Shown in pieces: positions 51,410 through 61,061 of a DNA stretch of 64,000 nt. Position 1 is the first letter of the stretch, and the number at the start of each line of letters is the position of its first letter. A program made the translations under genes and the position numbers. The DNA comes from Microbacterium barkeri. Its GTDB lineage: Bacteria > Actinomycetota > Actinomycetes > Actinomycetales > Microbacteriaceae. The DNA lies in assembly GCF_027921765.1 (NCBI RefSeq), contig NZ_BSEJ01000008.1, positions 100,015 through 164,014 of the forward strand, read 5' to 3'. Below the pieces are notes generated by a model. It had not been told where the DNA came from, made no database searches, and was given only the letters and a program-made list of their open reading frames with translations.

Positions 51410-52576
51410 ATGACCACGGCATCCGTCCCCTTCGCCTCGCCCGCCGCGCGCGACGGCGCCCCGTACGCGACCGTCCCGCAGCGCTACGACGCCATCCTCC
51501 TCGCGGGGTTCGGCGGCCCCGAGGGGCAGGACGACGTCATCCCCTTCCTGCGCAACGTCACGCGGGGCCGCGGGATCCCCGACGAGCGTCTCGAGGAGGT
51601 CGCGCACCACTACCGCCACTTCGGCGGCGTGAGCCCGATCAACGCCCAGAACCGCGCGCTCAAGGCCGCGCTGGAGGCCGAGATCGCCCGGCGGGGCCTC
51701 GACCTGCCGGTGTACTGGGGCAACCGCAACTGGGCGCCGTACCTCTCCGAGGCCGTGCAGGAGGCCGCCGACGACGGGCGCACGCGCCTCCTCGCGGTCG
51801 CGACGAGCGCCTACAGCTCGTACTCGAGCTGTCGTCAGTATCGCGAGGACTTCGCGCGCGCCCTCGACGAGACCGCGCTGGGGAGCGTCGTCGAGATCGA
51901 CAAGGTGCGGCAGTTCTTCGACCACCCCGGGTTCGTCGAGGCCTTCGTCGACGGGCTCGTCGACGCGATCCGAGGCTTCCTCGCCGACCGGCTCCGAGTG
52001 CGCGTCCTCTTCGCGACTCACAGCATCCCGGTCGACGACGCGCGGCGATCCGGCCCTCGTGACCTCGATCTCGGGCCGGGTGGCGCCTACGAGGCGCAGC
52101 ATCGCGCGGTCGCCGCGGCGGTCATGGAGCGGGCCGCCGCGATCGTCCCCGAGGCGGCCGATGTCCCGTGGGAGCTCGTCTACCAGTCGCGGTCGGGCCC
52201 GGCCTCGCAGCCCTGGCTCGAGCCCGACATCTGCGACCGGATCGCCGAGCTGCCCGCGGAGGGGGTCGAGGCCGTCGCGATCGTCCCGGTCGGGTTCCTC
52301 AGCGACCACATGGAGGTCATGTGGGATCTCGACGAGGAGGCGCTGCAGGCGGCGGCCGACGCCGGCCTCCGAGCGGTGCGCACGCCGACGCCGGGCGCCG
52401 ACCCGCGGTTCGTCGCGGGCGTCGTCGACCTCGTGGAGGAGCGGATGGCCGCCACGCCGCGCGAGGAGCGGCCGGCCGCGACGCCGCTCGGCCCGTGGTT
52501 CGACGTCTGCCGCCCCGGGTGCTGCGAGAACGTGCGCGCGGGGTTCCGCCCGGCCGCCGCGGGCATCGCGCCCTGA
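51410..52576 (+). CDS. cpfC: Coproporphyrin III ferrochelatase with [2Fe-2S] cluster
   Basis: A 388-residue chelatase inserting iron into coproporphyrin III in the Gram-positive heme route (often named hemH). GFGGPEGQDDVIPFLRNV opens the fold; the catalytic His lies in FATHSIPVDDA and the conserved Glu in FLSDHMEVMWDLD. Four candidate cluster ligands are present: Cys in SSYSSCRQY and three in DVCRPGCCENV, matching the actinobacterial [2Fe-2S] ferrochelatases. An ACAGGAG ribosome site precedes the ATG. It begins 32 nt after crtEb without a terminator, so it may share the crt transcript. Confidence 0.93.
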   Translation: MTTASVPFASPAARDGAPYATVPQRYDAILLAGFGGPEGQDDVIPFLRNVTRGRGIPDERLEEVAHHYRHFGGVSPINAQNRALKAALEAEIARRGLDLPVYWGNRNWAPYLSEAVQEAADDGRTRLLAVATSAYSSYSSCRQYREDFARALDETALGSVVEIDKVRQFFDHPGFVEAFVDGLVDAIRGFLADRLRVRVLFATHSIPVDDARRSGPRDLDLGPGGAYEAQHRAVAAAVMERAAAIVPEAADVPWELVYQSRSGPASQPWLEPDICDRIAELPAEGVEAVAIVPVGFLSDHMEVMWDLDEEALQAAADAGLRAVRTPTPGADPRFVAGVVDLVEERMAATPREERPAATPLGPWFDVCRPGCCENVRAGFRPAAAGIAP

Positions 52577-52592
52577 GGCGTGGGCACCTGTG

Positions 52593-52610
52593 CCCATGCG
52601 CTCGCATGGG
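52593..52610 (+). terminator. Hairpin after the ferrochelatase gene
   Basis: CCCATGC-GCTC-GCATGGG forms a 7-bp stem 16 nt after the stop codon. A larger alternative pairs GCACCTGTGCCC-side bases (about 52583-52595) with GGGCACAGGT (about 52620-52629). No clear U-tract follows, so this is a modest terminator or leader element of the next gene. Confidence 0.45.
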
Positions 52611-52710
52611 CGGATCAGGGGGCACAGGTACCCTGGAAGTCCGTGACCGCGCGCCGCCACGCTCCCTGCGGCCCGCGGCGAGGCGAGCATCAGGGGGAGG
52701 CCGACCGCGG

Positions 52711-55700
52711 ATGAAGGCATGGACCCGTCTGCGCGCACGCCGCAAGACCCTCATCGGCACGGCGGTCGTCACGGCCGCGACGCTCGCGATCGGCACGATG
52801 GCGTTCGCCTACGACGGCAACCCGACGACCGAGGTCGACCTGCACGACGGGAGCGTGTGGATCACGCGCTCATCCAGCCTCCTCGTCGGCCACTTCAACC
52901 ACGAGTCGCGTCTCCTCGACGGGAGCCTGCGGACGACGAGCGAGCGCTACGACATCCGGCAGGACGGCGGCAACGTCCTCGTCGTCGACGAGGCGGATGC
53001 GGCGGTCGCCGTCGTGAACCCCTCGACCGTCTCGCTCGGCGATCGCGTCGAGCTCCCCGGCAACGCGCGGGTCGAGCTCGGCGGCGACACGGTCGCGATC
53101 CTCGACCCGGAGTCGGGCGACCTCTTCGTCGCGCCGGTCGCGGCCCTCGGCGGGTTCGACCCGGCGGAGGCCGAGCCGGTGGCCGAGCTCGGCGAGGGAG
53201 CCGCTGTCACGGTCGGGCTCGACGGCACGGTGCACGCCGTCTCGCCGAAGAAGGGCATCGTGACGGTCCCCGTCACGCCGGAGGGCGAGCCCGGCGAGCC
53301 CGAGGCGCGGGAGCTGGACCTCGAGAAGGGCGCCGAGCTCTCGATCACGTCGGTCGGCGACCGGGCGGTCGTGCTCGACCGGTCGACGGGCGTCGTGCAC
53401 CTCGACGACGGCACCGAGATCGAGGTCCCGGGAGGGAAGGACGCGGCGCTCGCCCTCGACGCCGCCGCGGCGTCGAGCGTCACGGCCGCGACCGCCTCCG
53501 AGCTCGTCACGATCCCCCTCGACGGCTCCGAGATCGTCTCGGTCCCGAGCGGCGCGGGCCCCGGCGACCCGGTCGAGCCCGTCGTCCTCGGCGGATGCGC
53601 GTACGCGGCCTGGGCGGGCGCCGGCCACTTCCTGCGGGACTGCGCGGGCGACGCGCACGACCTCGCCACCGCGGTGCAGGACTACGACTCCGATGGCGAG
53701 CTCGTCTTCCGCGTGAACCGCGACGTCGTCATGCTCAACGACTCCGTGAGCGGCGCCGCATGGCTCGCGAGCGACTCGATGCTCCGCGTCGACAACTGGG
53801 ACGAGCTCACTCCGCCCGACGACGGCGACGAGGAGCAGGAGGAGGAGACGACCGAGGAGACGCTCGAGACGACGCTGCCCGAGCGGAGCGAGGAGAACAC
53901 CGTCCCGATCGCGGCAGACGACCGGTTCGGCGTCCGCGCGGGGCGCACGACGATCATCCCCGTGCTCGACAACGACTCCGATCCCGACGGCGACGTCCTC
54001 ACCGTCTCCCTGCCCGACGGGAGCCCCGACTTCGCGGACGTCCAGCTCATCCACAACGGGACGTCGCTGCAGGTCGCGGTGCCCGAGGGACGCACGGGCT
54101 CGGGCAGCTTCACATACCAGGTCGACGACGGCCGCGAAGGGCGGGACCGCGCGACCGTGCGCATCGACGTGCATCCGGAATCGCAGAACGCGGGGCCGGA
54201 GCAGACGCGCACGCCGACCGTCGCGGTCGAGACCGGCGGCACCGTCACCTACGACGTCATGCCCGACTGGCGCGACGACGACGGCGACGACACCTACCTC
54301 GTCGACGTCTTCCCCGCCGAGGGCGACGAGGCGGACTTCACCTCGGATGGGCGCATCACCTACCGTGCGATCTCCGGCGCGCAGGGGCCGCTCGAGGTCG
54401 AGGTGGTCGTCTCGGACGGGAGGCTCGCGCAATCGGGCACGCTCAAGCTCGACGTGCGGCCGGCCGGCTCCGCCCCGCCCGTGACGAACGCCGACCACGT
54501 CGTCGTGCGGCTGGGACAGCAGGCGACCGTCTCCCCGCTCGCGAACGACATCTCCGCGAGCATCGACCCGCTGCGGCTGACGCGCGTCGACGAGGAGGAG
54601 GGGCTCATCATCACCCCCGACTTCTCCGACAAGACCTTCACCGTGGAGGGGACGCGCGTGGGCACGAGATACGTGCAGTACCTCGCGGCGTCGGGAGCCG
54701 ACGGCGTGCCGGGTCTCGTCCGAGTCGACGTCGTCGCCGACGAGGGCAGCGACCTGCCGCCCGTCGCGGTGCGCGATCTCGCCCTCCTCCCGGCGGGCGG
54801 CGAGGTGCTCGCCGGCGTGCTCGACAACGACTCCGACCCCGCCGGCGGCGTCCTCGTCGTGCAGTCCGTGTCGGTGCCCGACGACGCGGGCATCTCCGTC
54901 TCGGTCCTCGGGCACGAGACGCTCCGCATCGCGGACCGCGCCCAGCTCGCGGAGCAGACCACGGTGACGTACCGGCTGTCGAACGGGAAGGAGAGCGTCG
55001 AGGGCGAGGTCGTGATCATCCCCGTCCCCGCCGATGAGAAGCTGCGGCCTCCCGTCGCGAACGACGACGAGGTGGTCGTCCGCGCGAACGATCTCGTCAC
55101 CATCCCGGTCCTCGACAACGACTACCACCCGAACGACGACGAGATCCACGTCGCCCCCGAGCTCGTGGAGGCGCCGTCGGCCGAGGCCGGGCAGATGTTC
55201 GTGTCGGAGGACACCGTGCGCTTCCGCGCGAGCGATGTCGCTCAGACGGTGTACGCGACCTACGACGTCGTCGACTCGACCGGGCAGAAGGACGCCGGCC
55301 TCATCACGATCCAGGTGGTTCCCGTCGACGCCGAGACGAACGCGCCGCCGAACCCGCCCGACGTGACCGTGCGCGCCCTCGCCGGCGAGACCGCGAACAT
55401 CCCGATCCCGCTGAACGGCATCGATCCCGACGGCGACTCGGTCGAGCTCGTCGAGCCCGCGTCCGCCGCGAAGCGGGGGACGATCGACGAGGTCGCCGTC
55501 GACCATCTCGTCTACCGCGCCTACGACGACGCCGCGGGGCTCGACACCTTCACGTACCGCGTGCGCGACGCGCTCGGCGCCGAGGCGATCGGGACCATCC
55601 GCGTGGGAGTGGCGCCCGCCGAGTCCGCGAACCAGGCGCCCTACGCCGTGACCGACTCGCTCCACGTGCGTCCGGGGCGCATCGTCGCCGTCCCCGTCCT

Positions 55701-58700
55701 CGCCAACGACTCCGACCCCGAGGGCAAGCAGCTGCTCGTCGTCCCCGACGGGCTCGTGGTCCCCGACGTCGACGGGCTCGAGGCGGAGACCCTGCCCGGC
55801 CACGTCGAGATCACGGCGCCCGGCCGCGAGATGGAGACCTCGGTCCAGTACACGATCGAGGACGAGCACGGCGCACGCGCGCAGGGCGTGATCCAGGTCA
55901 CCGTCGACGACGAGGTGCCGCTGCAGGCTCCCGTCGCGAAGGACGCCCATGTGCTCCCGGCCGACATCCAGGACGACTTCACCGCCGACGTCGATCTGCG
56001 CGAGCGGCTCTCGGATCCCGATGGCACGCCGAGCACCCTCGAGCTGACGGCGGACGGCGGCGAGCTCGTCGACCCCGAGGCCGGCGTTCTCCGGGTGTCG
56101 ATCGGGGAGGAGCGGCAGCTCATCCCCTTCACCGCGACCGACGAGGACGGCCTGACCGCGACGGCGTACGTGCACGTCCCCGCGAGAGCCGACCTCCGCC
56201 CCGTCCGCACGAGCACGGAGCCCGTCGTCGTCCAGAGCGGCGAGACGGTCGAGATCGCCCTCGCGGACCACGTGCGCTCGGCGACCGGCGACCCGGTGGT
56301 CATCACCGAGGCGGCGAAGGTGCAGGCGGGCAACAGCGACGGCTCGCCGCTCGTGCGCGACCAGCAGACCCTCGTCTACACCTCGGCGTACCGCTGGTCG
56401 GGCGATGACGCCATCACGTTCGAGGTCACCGACGGGACGTCTCCGGACGACCCCAGCGGCACCAAGGCGACGCTGTCCATCCCGATCCACGTGCTCCCAC
56501 CCGAGAACGAGCCGCCCGAGTTCGTCGACAGCGAGCTGACGGTGGGGGCGGGCGACGGCCCCGCCACGCTCGACCTCGCGCCGCTCGCGAGCGACATCGA
56601 CGAGGACGACCTGACCTTCGCGGTCGCCGCCACCGCGGACGCCGGCGATGTCGCCGTCTCGATCGACGGCACCGTCCTCACCGTGGAGGCCCAGCCCGAC
56701 AGCGCGGGCACGGAGCGCACCGTCAGCGTGACCGTCTCGGACGGCGTCAACGACCCCGTCCGCGGCGAGGTGCGCGTGGCCGTGACCGCATCGAGCAAGC
56801 CGCTGCCGGTCGCGAACGACGACGTCTTCGATGCATGGAACCAGGGCGAGACGCTCACCGTGCCCGTCCTCGACAACGACGTGAACCCGTTCCCCGAGAC
56901 CCCGCTCGAGCTGCTCTCGGCGACCCTCGAGACCGGCGAGGCCGAGGTCGCGGCCGAGGGCGACCAGGTCGTCGTGACGCCCGCGGCAGACTTCCACGGG
57001 ACCGTGGTCGTCCGCTACCGCATCGCCGACGCGACGGGGGATCAGTCGCGGATGGTCGAGGGCCGCGTGCGCGTCACCGTGCGCGGCGTGCCGGATGCGC
57101 CCGGCAAGCCCACGGTCTCGAGCGTGCAGGACCGCAAGGTCGCGCTCAGCTGGACGCCGCCGTCGGACAACGGCGCGACGATCGCCGAGTACGTCGTCAC
57201 GAGCGTCGCGGGCGACTACGAGAAGCGCTGCGCCGCGACGACGTGCACGCTCGACGGGCTCACGAACAACGTCGAGTACCGGTTCACGGTCGTCGCCGTG
57301 AACGAGGTCGGCGCATCCGAGCCCTCGCTGCCCAGCCAGCCCGCGCGCCCCGATGCGCGCCCCGACCAGCCGCAGGCTCCCAAGCTGCCGTCCTTCGGCG
57401 ATCGCGCCCTCGGGGTCACCTGGGAGACGCCGGAGACGCCCGGCTCGCCGGTCTCGAGCTTCACACTCGAGATCTCGCCCGCGCCGCCCAACGGGATCTC
57501 GCAGAAGACGGGCGTCACGGGCAACAAGATCACGTGGGAGGGCCTCGAGAACGGCACCGCCTACCGGGTGCGCGTGCGCGCGCACAACCAGGCGCCCGAC
57601 CCGTCGAGCTGGAGCGCCTGGTCGGCGGCCAACATCCCGGCGGCCCCTCCGGCCGTCCCCGCGCAGCCGTCCGCGCAGATGGCGGCGCCGGTCGGCGAGC
57701 AGGCGCAAATGACCGTCTCCTGGACGAAGCCGGCGACGAACGGCGACGAGATCGACGCCTACCAGCTGCAGGTGCTCCGGGGCGGCGAGCTCGTGCGCAC
57801 GGTGGACGTCCCCGGTGGCCAGACGACGCAGAACGTGACGCTCGACACGTCCGAGACGGACTACAGCTTCCGCGTGCAGGCGAAGAACAAGGCCGGCTGG
57901 AGCGGCTGGAGCACGGAGTCCGAGCCACGACGGGCGTACACCGCGCCCGATGCGCCCACGAACGTGAAGGCCGCGCCCCACGACAACAGCATCTCCGTGA
58001 GCTGGACCCCGGCCGCGCGCAACGGCATCAAGGAGAGCGAGATCAGCTGGCAGTACTCGCTCAACGGCGGCGCGTGGAGCAGCCAGTGGTCGGGGGCCGC
58101 GGACCCCGCCGGATCGACGATCGCCCAGGGCATCTCGAACGGCGCGTCGTACACCGTCAGCATCCGCGCGGTCTACGCGGCCACCCTGGGCACCGGCAAC
58201 GGCACCGTGGCGAGCCAGGGCTCGGCGCCGTCGAACGCCGTCGTCCCGTTCGGGCCCGTCCGGAACCCCACGGTCGACGCCCAGCGCACGGGCGACGGTC
58301 GGGAGATCACCTACTCGTGGGCCGCACCGCAGCCGAACGGGCGCGACGTCGCGATGCAGATCCGCATCGACGGCGGCGCGTGGCAGGATGTCGCCCTCAC
58401 CGGCTCGACGAGCGCCCGGTACGGCTACTCGACGACGCACACGATCGAAGCCCGCGCGACGGACACCGAGCGGCAGCAGAGCGCGATCGTCTCGGCGAAG
58501 GCGACCACCGTGCCCGAGGCGAAGGCGTGGACGACGCAGGGGCCCGACCGCAGCGCCAAGGACGAGAAGAACTGCGACACGGACAACTGCGAGTACCTCG
58601 TCCTCAACACGGAGAACTTCCCCGAGGGCGACTACCGCGCGACCTGCAACGACGCCGACGGCGCGTTCCGCGACGTGGGCGTCATCCACATCCCCGCCAA

Positions 58701-58812
58701 CGGCTCCATCTACGTCGGGAAGAACCCGCACTGCTACTTCGGTACGCCCGGCGACACGGTCTACGTCCACATCGAGGGCTGGGGCAACGCGCAGTCCGTC
58801 GTCTGGCGCTGA
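52711..58812 (+). CDS. Giant exported Ig/cadherin-like and fibronectin type III repeat protein
   Basis: A 2033-residue extracellular protein. A basic start and one helix (residues about 14-33) form a signal or membrane anchor. Residues about 40-360 resemble a beta-propeller-like domain. An acidic linker (about 365-395) leads to nine or ten cadherin/Ig-like units, each with a VPVLDNDSDPDG-type calcium-binding-like motif (about 400-1455). Four or five fibronectin III domains follow (about 1460-1935), then a small Cys-containing domain (CDTDNCEYLVLN, FPEGDYRATCNDADG) to the end. GGGGGAGG is the ribosome site. It heads an operon with MoxR, DUF58, a transglutaminase-like protein and an RDD protein. 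It is probably a wall or envelope scaffold. Confidence 0.85.
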   Translation: MKAWTRLRARRKTLIGTAVVTAATLAIGTMAFAYDGNPTTEVDLHDGSVWITRSSSLLVGHFNHESRLLDGSLRTTSERYDIRQDGGNVLVVDEADAAVAVVNPSTVSLGDRVELPGNARVELGGDTVAILDPESGDLFVAPVAALGGFDPAEAEPVAELGEGAAVTVGLDGTVHAVSPKKGIVTVPVTPEGEPGEPEARELDLEKGAELSITSVGDRAVVLDRSTGVVHLDDGTEIEVPGGKDAALALDAAAASSVTAATASELVTIPLDGSEIVSVPSGAGPGDPVEPVVLGGCAYAAWAGAGHFLRDCAGDAHDLATAVQDYDSDGELVFRVNRDVVMLNDSVSGAAWLASDSMLRVDNWDELTPPDDGDEEQEEETTEETLETTLPERSEENTVPIAADDRFGVRAGRTTIIPVLDNDSDPDGDVLTVSLPDGSPDFADVQLIHNGTSLQVAVPEGRTGSGSFTYQVDDGREGRDRATVRIDVHPESQNAGPEQTRTPTVAVETGGTVTYDVMPDWRDDDGDDTYLVDVFPAEGDEADFTSDGRITYRAISGAQGPLEVEVVVSDGRLAQSGTLKLDVRPAGSAPPVTNADHVVVRLGQQATVSPLANDISASIDPLRLTRVDEEEGLIITPDFSDKTFTVEGTRVGTRYVQYLAASGADGVPGLVRVDVVADEGSDLPPVAVRDLALLPAGGEVLAGVLDNDSDPAGGVLVVQSVSVPDDAGISVSVLGHETLRIADRAQLAEQTTVTYRLSNGKESVEGEVVIIPVPADEKLRPPVANDDEVVVRANDLVTIPVLDNDYHPNDDEIHVAPELVEAPSAEAGQMFVSEDTVRFRASDVAQTVYATYDVVDSTGQKDAGLITIQVVPVDAETNAPPNPPDVTVRALAGETANIPIPLNGIDPDGDSVELVEPASAAKRGTIDEVAVDHLVYRAYDDAAGLDTFTYRVRDALGAEAIGTIRVGVAPAESANQAPYAVTDSLHVRPGRIVAVPVLANDSDPEGKQLLVVPDGLVVPDVDGLEAETLPGHVEITAPGREMETSVQYTIEDEHGARAQGVIQVTVDDEVPLQAPVAKDAHVLPADIQDDFTADVDLRERLSDPDGTPSTLELTADGGELVDPEAGVLRVSIGEERQLIPFTATDEDGLTATAYVHVPARADLRPVRTSTEPVVVQSGETVEIALADHVRSATGDPVVITEAAKVQAGNSDGSPLVRDQQTLVYTSAYRWSGDDAITFEVTDGTSPDDPSGTKATLSIPIHVLPPENEPPEFVDSELTVGAGDGPATLDLAPLASDIDEDDLTFAVAATADAGDVAVSIDGTVLTVEAQPDSAGTERTVSVTVSDGVNDPVRGEVRVAVTASSKPLPVANDDVFDAWNQGETLTVPVLDNDVNPFPETPLELLSATLETGEAEVAAEGDQVVVTPAADFHGTVVVRYRIADATGDQSRMVEGRVRVTVRGVPDAPGKPTVSSVQDRKVALSWTPPSDNGATIAEYVVTSVAGDYEKRCAATTCTLDGLTNNVEYRFTVVAVNEVGASEPSLPSQPARPDARPDQPQAPKLPSFGDRALGVTWETPETPGSPVSSFTLEISPAPPNGISQKTGVTGNKITWEGLENGTAYRVRVRAHNQAPDPSSWSAWSAANIPAAPPAVPAQPSAQMAAPVGEQAQMTVSWTKPATNGDEIDAYQLQVLRGGELVRTVDVPGGQTTQNVTLDTSETDYSFRVQAKNKAGWSGWSTESEPRRAYTAPDAPTNVKAAPHDNSISVSWTPAARNGIKESEISWQYSLNGGAWSSQWSGAADPAGSTIAQGISNGASYTVSIRAVYAATLGTGNGTVASQGSAPSNAVVPFGPVRNPTVDAQRTGDGREITYSWAAPQPNGRDVAMQIRIDGGAWQDVALTGSTSARYGYSTTHTIEARATDTERQQSAIVSAKATTVPEAKAWTTQGPDRSAKDEKNCDTDNCEYLVLNTENFPEGDYRATCNDADGAFRDVGVIHIPANGSIYVGKNPHCYFGTPGDTVYVHIEGWGNAQSVVWR

Positions 58813-58839
58813 CCGCCCACCTGAGAAGAGAGAACACGC

Positions 58840-59802
58840 ATGACGATGACGCCCGAGCAGGCATCCTGGTTCGAGGGGACCTTCGCGCGCCTCGTCGACA
58901 ACGTCGACCGCGCCCTCATGGGCAAGCGCGACGTCGTCGGGCTCGTGCTCTCGGCGATGCTCGCCGAGGGCCACGTGCTGCTCGAGGACGCACCCGGAAC
59001 CGGCAAGACGAGCCTCGCGAAGGCGCTCGCGGCGACCGTGCAGGGCACCTCGAACCGCATCCAGTTCACCCCCGACCTCCTGCCGAGCGACGTCACCGGT
59101 GTGACGATCTACGACCAGCAGAGCCACCGCTTCGAGTTCCACCGCGGGCCCGTGTTCGCGTCGATCGTGCTCGCGGACGAGATCAACCGCGCCTCTCCCA
59201 AGACGCAGTCCGCGCTCCTCGAGGTCATGGAGGAGTCGCGCGTCACGGTCGACGGCGTCGCGCACGACGTGGGCCGCCCCTTCCTCGTGATCGCGACGCA
59301 GAACCCCATCGAGCAGGCGGGCACGTACAAGCTGCCCGAGGCGCAGCTCGACCGCTTCCTCATCAAGACCTCGATCGGGTACCCGACGGTCGAGGTGACC
59401 GAGCGCATCCTCGCGGGCTCCGCCGACCGCAACCCCTCCGCGGGGCTCACCCCGATCATCACGACGGGCGCCGTGGCCGACATGGCCGACCTCGCGGCGA
59501 CCGCGCACGTCGAGCCCAGCGTGCTGCGCTACGCCGCCGAGCTCGCGGAGGCGACCAGGGACGACTCCGACACGATGCTCGGCGTCTCGGTGCGCGGCGC
59601 CATCGCGATGGTGCGCCTCGCCAAGGTGCGTGCGGCGTCGCTCGGGCGCCACTACGTCCTTCCCGACGACATCAAGGCGCTCACCGGCCCGGTCTGGACC
59701 CACCGCCTCGTGCTCGACCCGGAGGCGGAGTTCTCGGGCGCGTCCGCGGAGCGCGTGATCGCACGCGTCGTGTCGCAGGTGCCGGCGCCGCAGGTGCGAT
59801 GA
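58840..59802 (+). CDS. MoxR-family AAA+ ATPase
   Basis: A 320-residue chaperone-like ATPase. Walker A is DAPGTGKTSLAKAL; Walker B and sensor regions include ADEINRASPKTQSALLEVMEE and IATQNPIEQAGTYKLPEAQLDRF; a lid domain follows. MoxR proteins act with DUF58 (VWA-like) partners to remodel or activate target proteins, and here the target may be the giant protein upstream or the transglutaminase-like protein downstream. It starts 27 nt after the giant gene and overlaps the DUF58 gene by 4 nt. Confidence 0.93.
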   Translation: MTMTPEQASWFEGTFARLVDNVDRALMGKRDVVGLVLSAMLAEGHVLLEDAPGTGKTSLAKALAATVQGTSNRIQFTPDLLPSDVTGVTIYDQQSHRFEFHRGPVFASIVLADEINRASPKTQSALLEVMEESRVTVDGVAHDVGRPFLVIATQNPIEQAGTYKLPEAQLDRFLIKTSIGYPTVEVTERILAGSADRNPSAGLTPIITTGAVADMADLAATAHVEPSVLRYAAELAEATRDDSDTMLGVSVRGAIAMVRLAKVRAASLGRHYVLPDDIKALTGPVWTHRLVLDPEAEFSGASAERVIARVVSQVPAPQVR

Positions 59803-61061
59803 GCGCGGAGGCGCCCGAGGCGGTCGAGGCCGAGCAGGCGGAGGAGCGGGCAGGCTGGGCCGCGGTCCTCCGCTACGTCCTCGCGCGCGGATGGCGCGGC
59901 ATCCGCGTCGTCGCGGCCGTCGTCCGTCCGCTCGGCTGGGTCCTCCTCGTCGCCGCCGTCGCGCTGTGGGTCCTCGGCATCGCGTTCGGGTGGGTCGAGG
60001 TGCGCGCGATCGCGGCCATCCTCACCGCGACCCTCGTGCTCTGCGCGGGCTTCCTCTTCGGGCGCACGTCGTACGACGTCGAGCTCGACCTCACGCGCAC
60101 GCGCGTCGTCGTCGGCGAGCGCGCGGTCGGCGCGCTCCGGCTCGCGAACACCGGCAGCCGCGCCATCCTCCCCTCCCGGATCGTCCTGCCGGTCGGATCG
60201 GGGCGCGGCGTCTTCGGCATCCCGCAGCTCGCGCCGGAGGAGTCGATCGAGGAGCTGTTCGCGATCCCGACCCAGCGCCGCGCCGTGCTGCCGGTCGGGC
60301 CCGTGAGCATCGTGCGGGGAGACCCGCTCGGGCTGTACGAGCGGATCGACCGCCGCGACGAGCCCGTCGACCTGTACGTCCACCCCCGCACGGTGAGACT
60401 GGATGGGCAGTCGATCGGCTTCGTGCGGGATCTCGAGGGCATGGAGACGCGCGACCTCGCGCGCGACGACATCGCCTTCCACGCGCTCTCGGAGTACCAG
60501 CCCGGCGACGACCTCCGTCACGTGCACTGGCGCTCGACCGCCCGCACGGGCACGCTCATGATGCGCACGTACGAGCAGACCCGCCGCTCGCACTTCGTCA
60601 TCGGCCTGTCGACCGCGACCGCCGACTACGCGTCGCCCGAGGAGTTCGAGACCGCGATCTCGGCGGGCGGGTCGCTGGGCCTGCGCGCCATCCGCGACGC
60701 CTTCCACGTGGATGTGCGGACGCCGGCCGGTCCGCTTCGCGCCGGCACCGGTCGCCAGCTGCTCGACTCGCTCTCGGGCGTCGAGCACAGCCGGGCGCGG
60801 GCGGGGAGGGTGGCCGACCTCGCCGGCGCGGTCGCCGCCGCGGCTCCGCTCGCGAGCGTCGTCGTGCTCCTGTGCGGCAGCACGGCTGACCCCGCCGACC
60901 TCCGCGACGCCGCGTCGCGCCTGCCGCTCGGCGCACGGACGCTCATCGTCGTGGCCGCCGCCGACGCGGATACCGGGCGCCGGCGCATCGGCGAGACCGA
61001 CGTGCTCACCCTCGCGACGGTCGACGACCTGCCGCGCGCGCTGCGGAAGGTGCTCGGATGA
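59799..61061 (+). CDS. DUF58-family membrane protein, MoxR partner
   Basis: A 420-residue protein with two N-terminal helices (residues about 43-63 and 67-88), a beta-rich middle region and the DUF58 core beginning with RDLEGMETRDLARDD and YQPGDDLRHVHWRSTARTGTLMMR, the family signature. A VWA-like fold follows. It overlaps both neighbours by 4 nt (ATGA). DUF58 proteins are routinely encoded between MoxR and TgpA-type transglutaminase genes; a joint function in envelope protein handling is inferred. Confidence 0.9.
   Translation: MSAEAPEAVEAEQAEERAGWAAVLRYVLARGWRGIRVVAAVVRPLGWVLLVAAVALWVLGIAFGWVEVRAIAAILTATLVLCAGFLFGRTSYDVELDLTRTRVVVGERAVGALRLANTGSRAILPSRIVLPVGSGRGVFGIPQLAPEESIEELFAIPTQRRAVLPVGPVSIVRGDPLGLYERIDRRDEPVDLYVHPRTVRLDGQSIGFVRDLEGMETRDLARDDIAFHALSEYQPGDDLRHVHWRSTARTGTLMMRTYEQTRRSHFVIGLSTATADYASPEEFETAISAGGSLGLRAIRDAFHVDVRTPAGPLRAGTGRQLLDSLSGVEHSRARAGRVADLAGAVAAAAPLASVVVLLCGSTADPADLRDAASRLPLGARTLIVVAAADADTGRRRIGETDVLTLATVDDLPRALRKVLG

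Noticed and set aside
52870..59703. A very long antisense frame opposite the giant Ig-like gene
   Set aside because: Arg/Asp/Val-rich composition typical of a GC-driven shadow; the plus strand encodes recognisable repeats.
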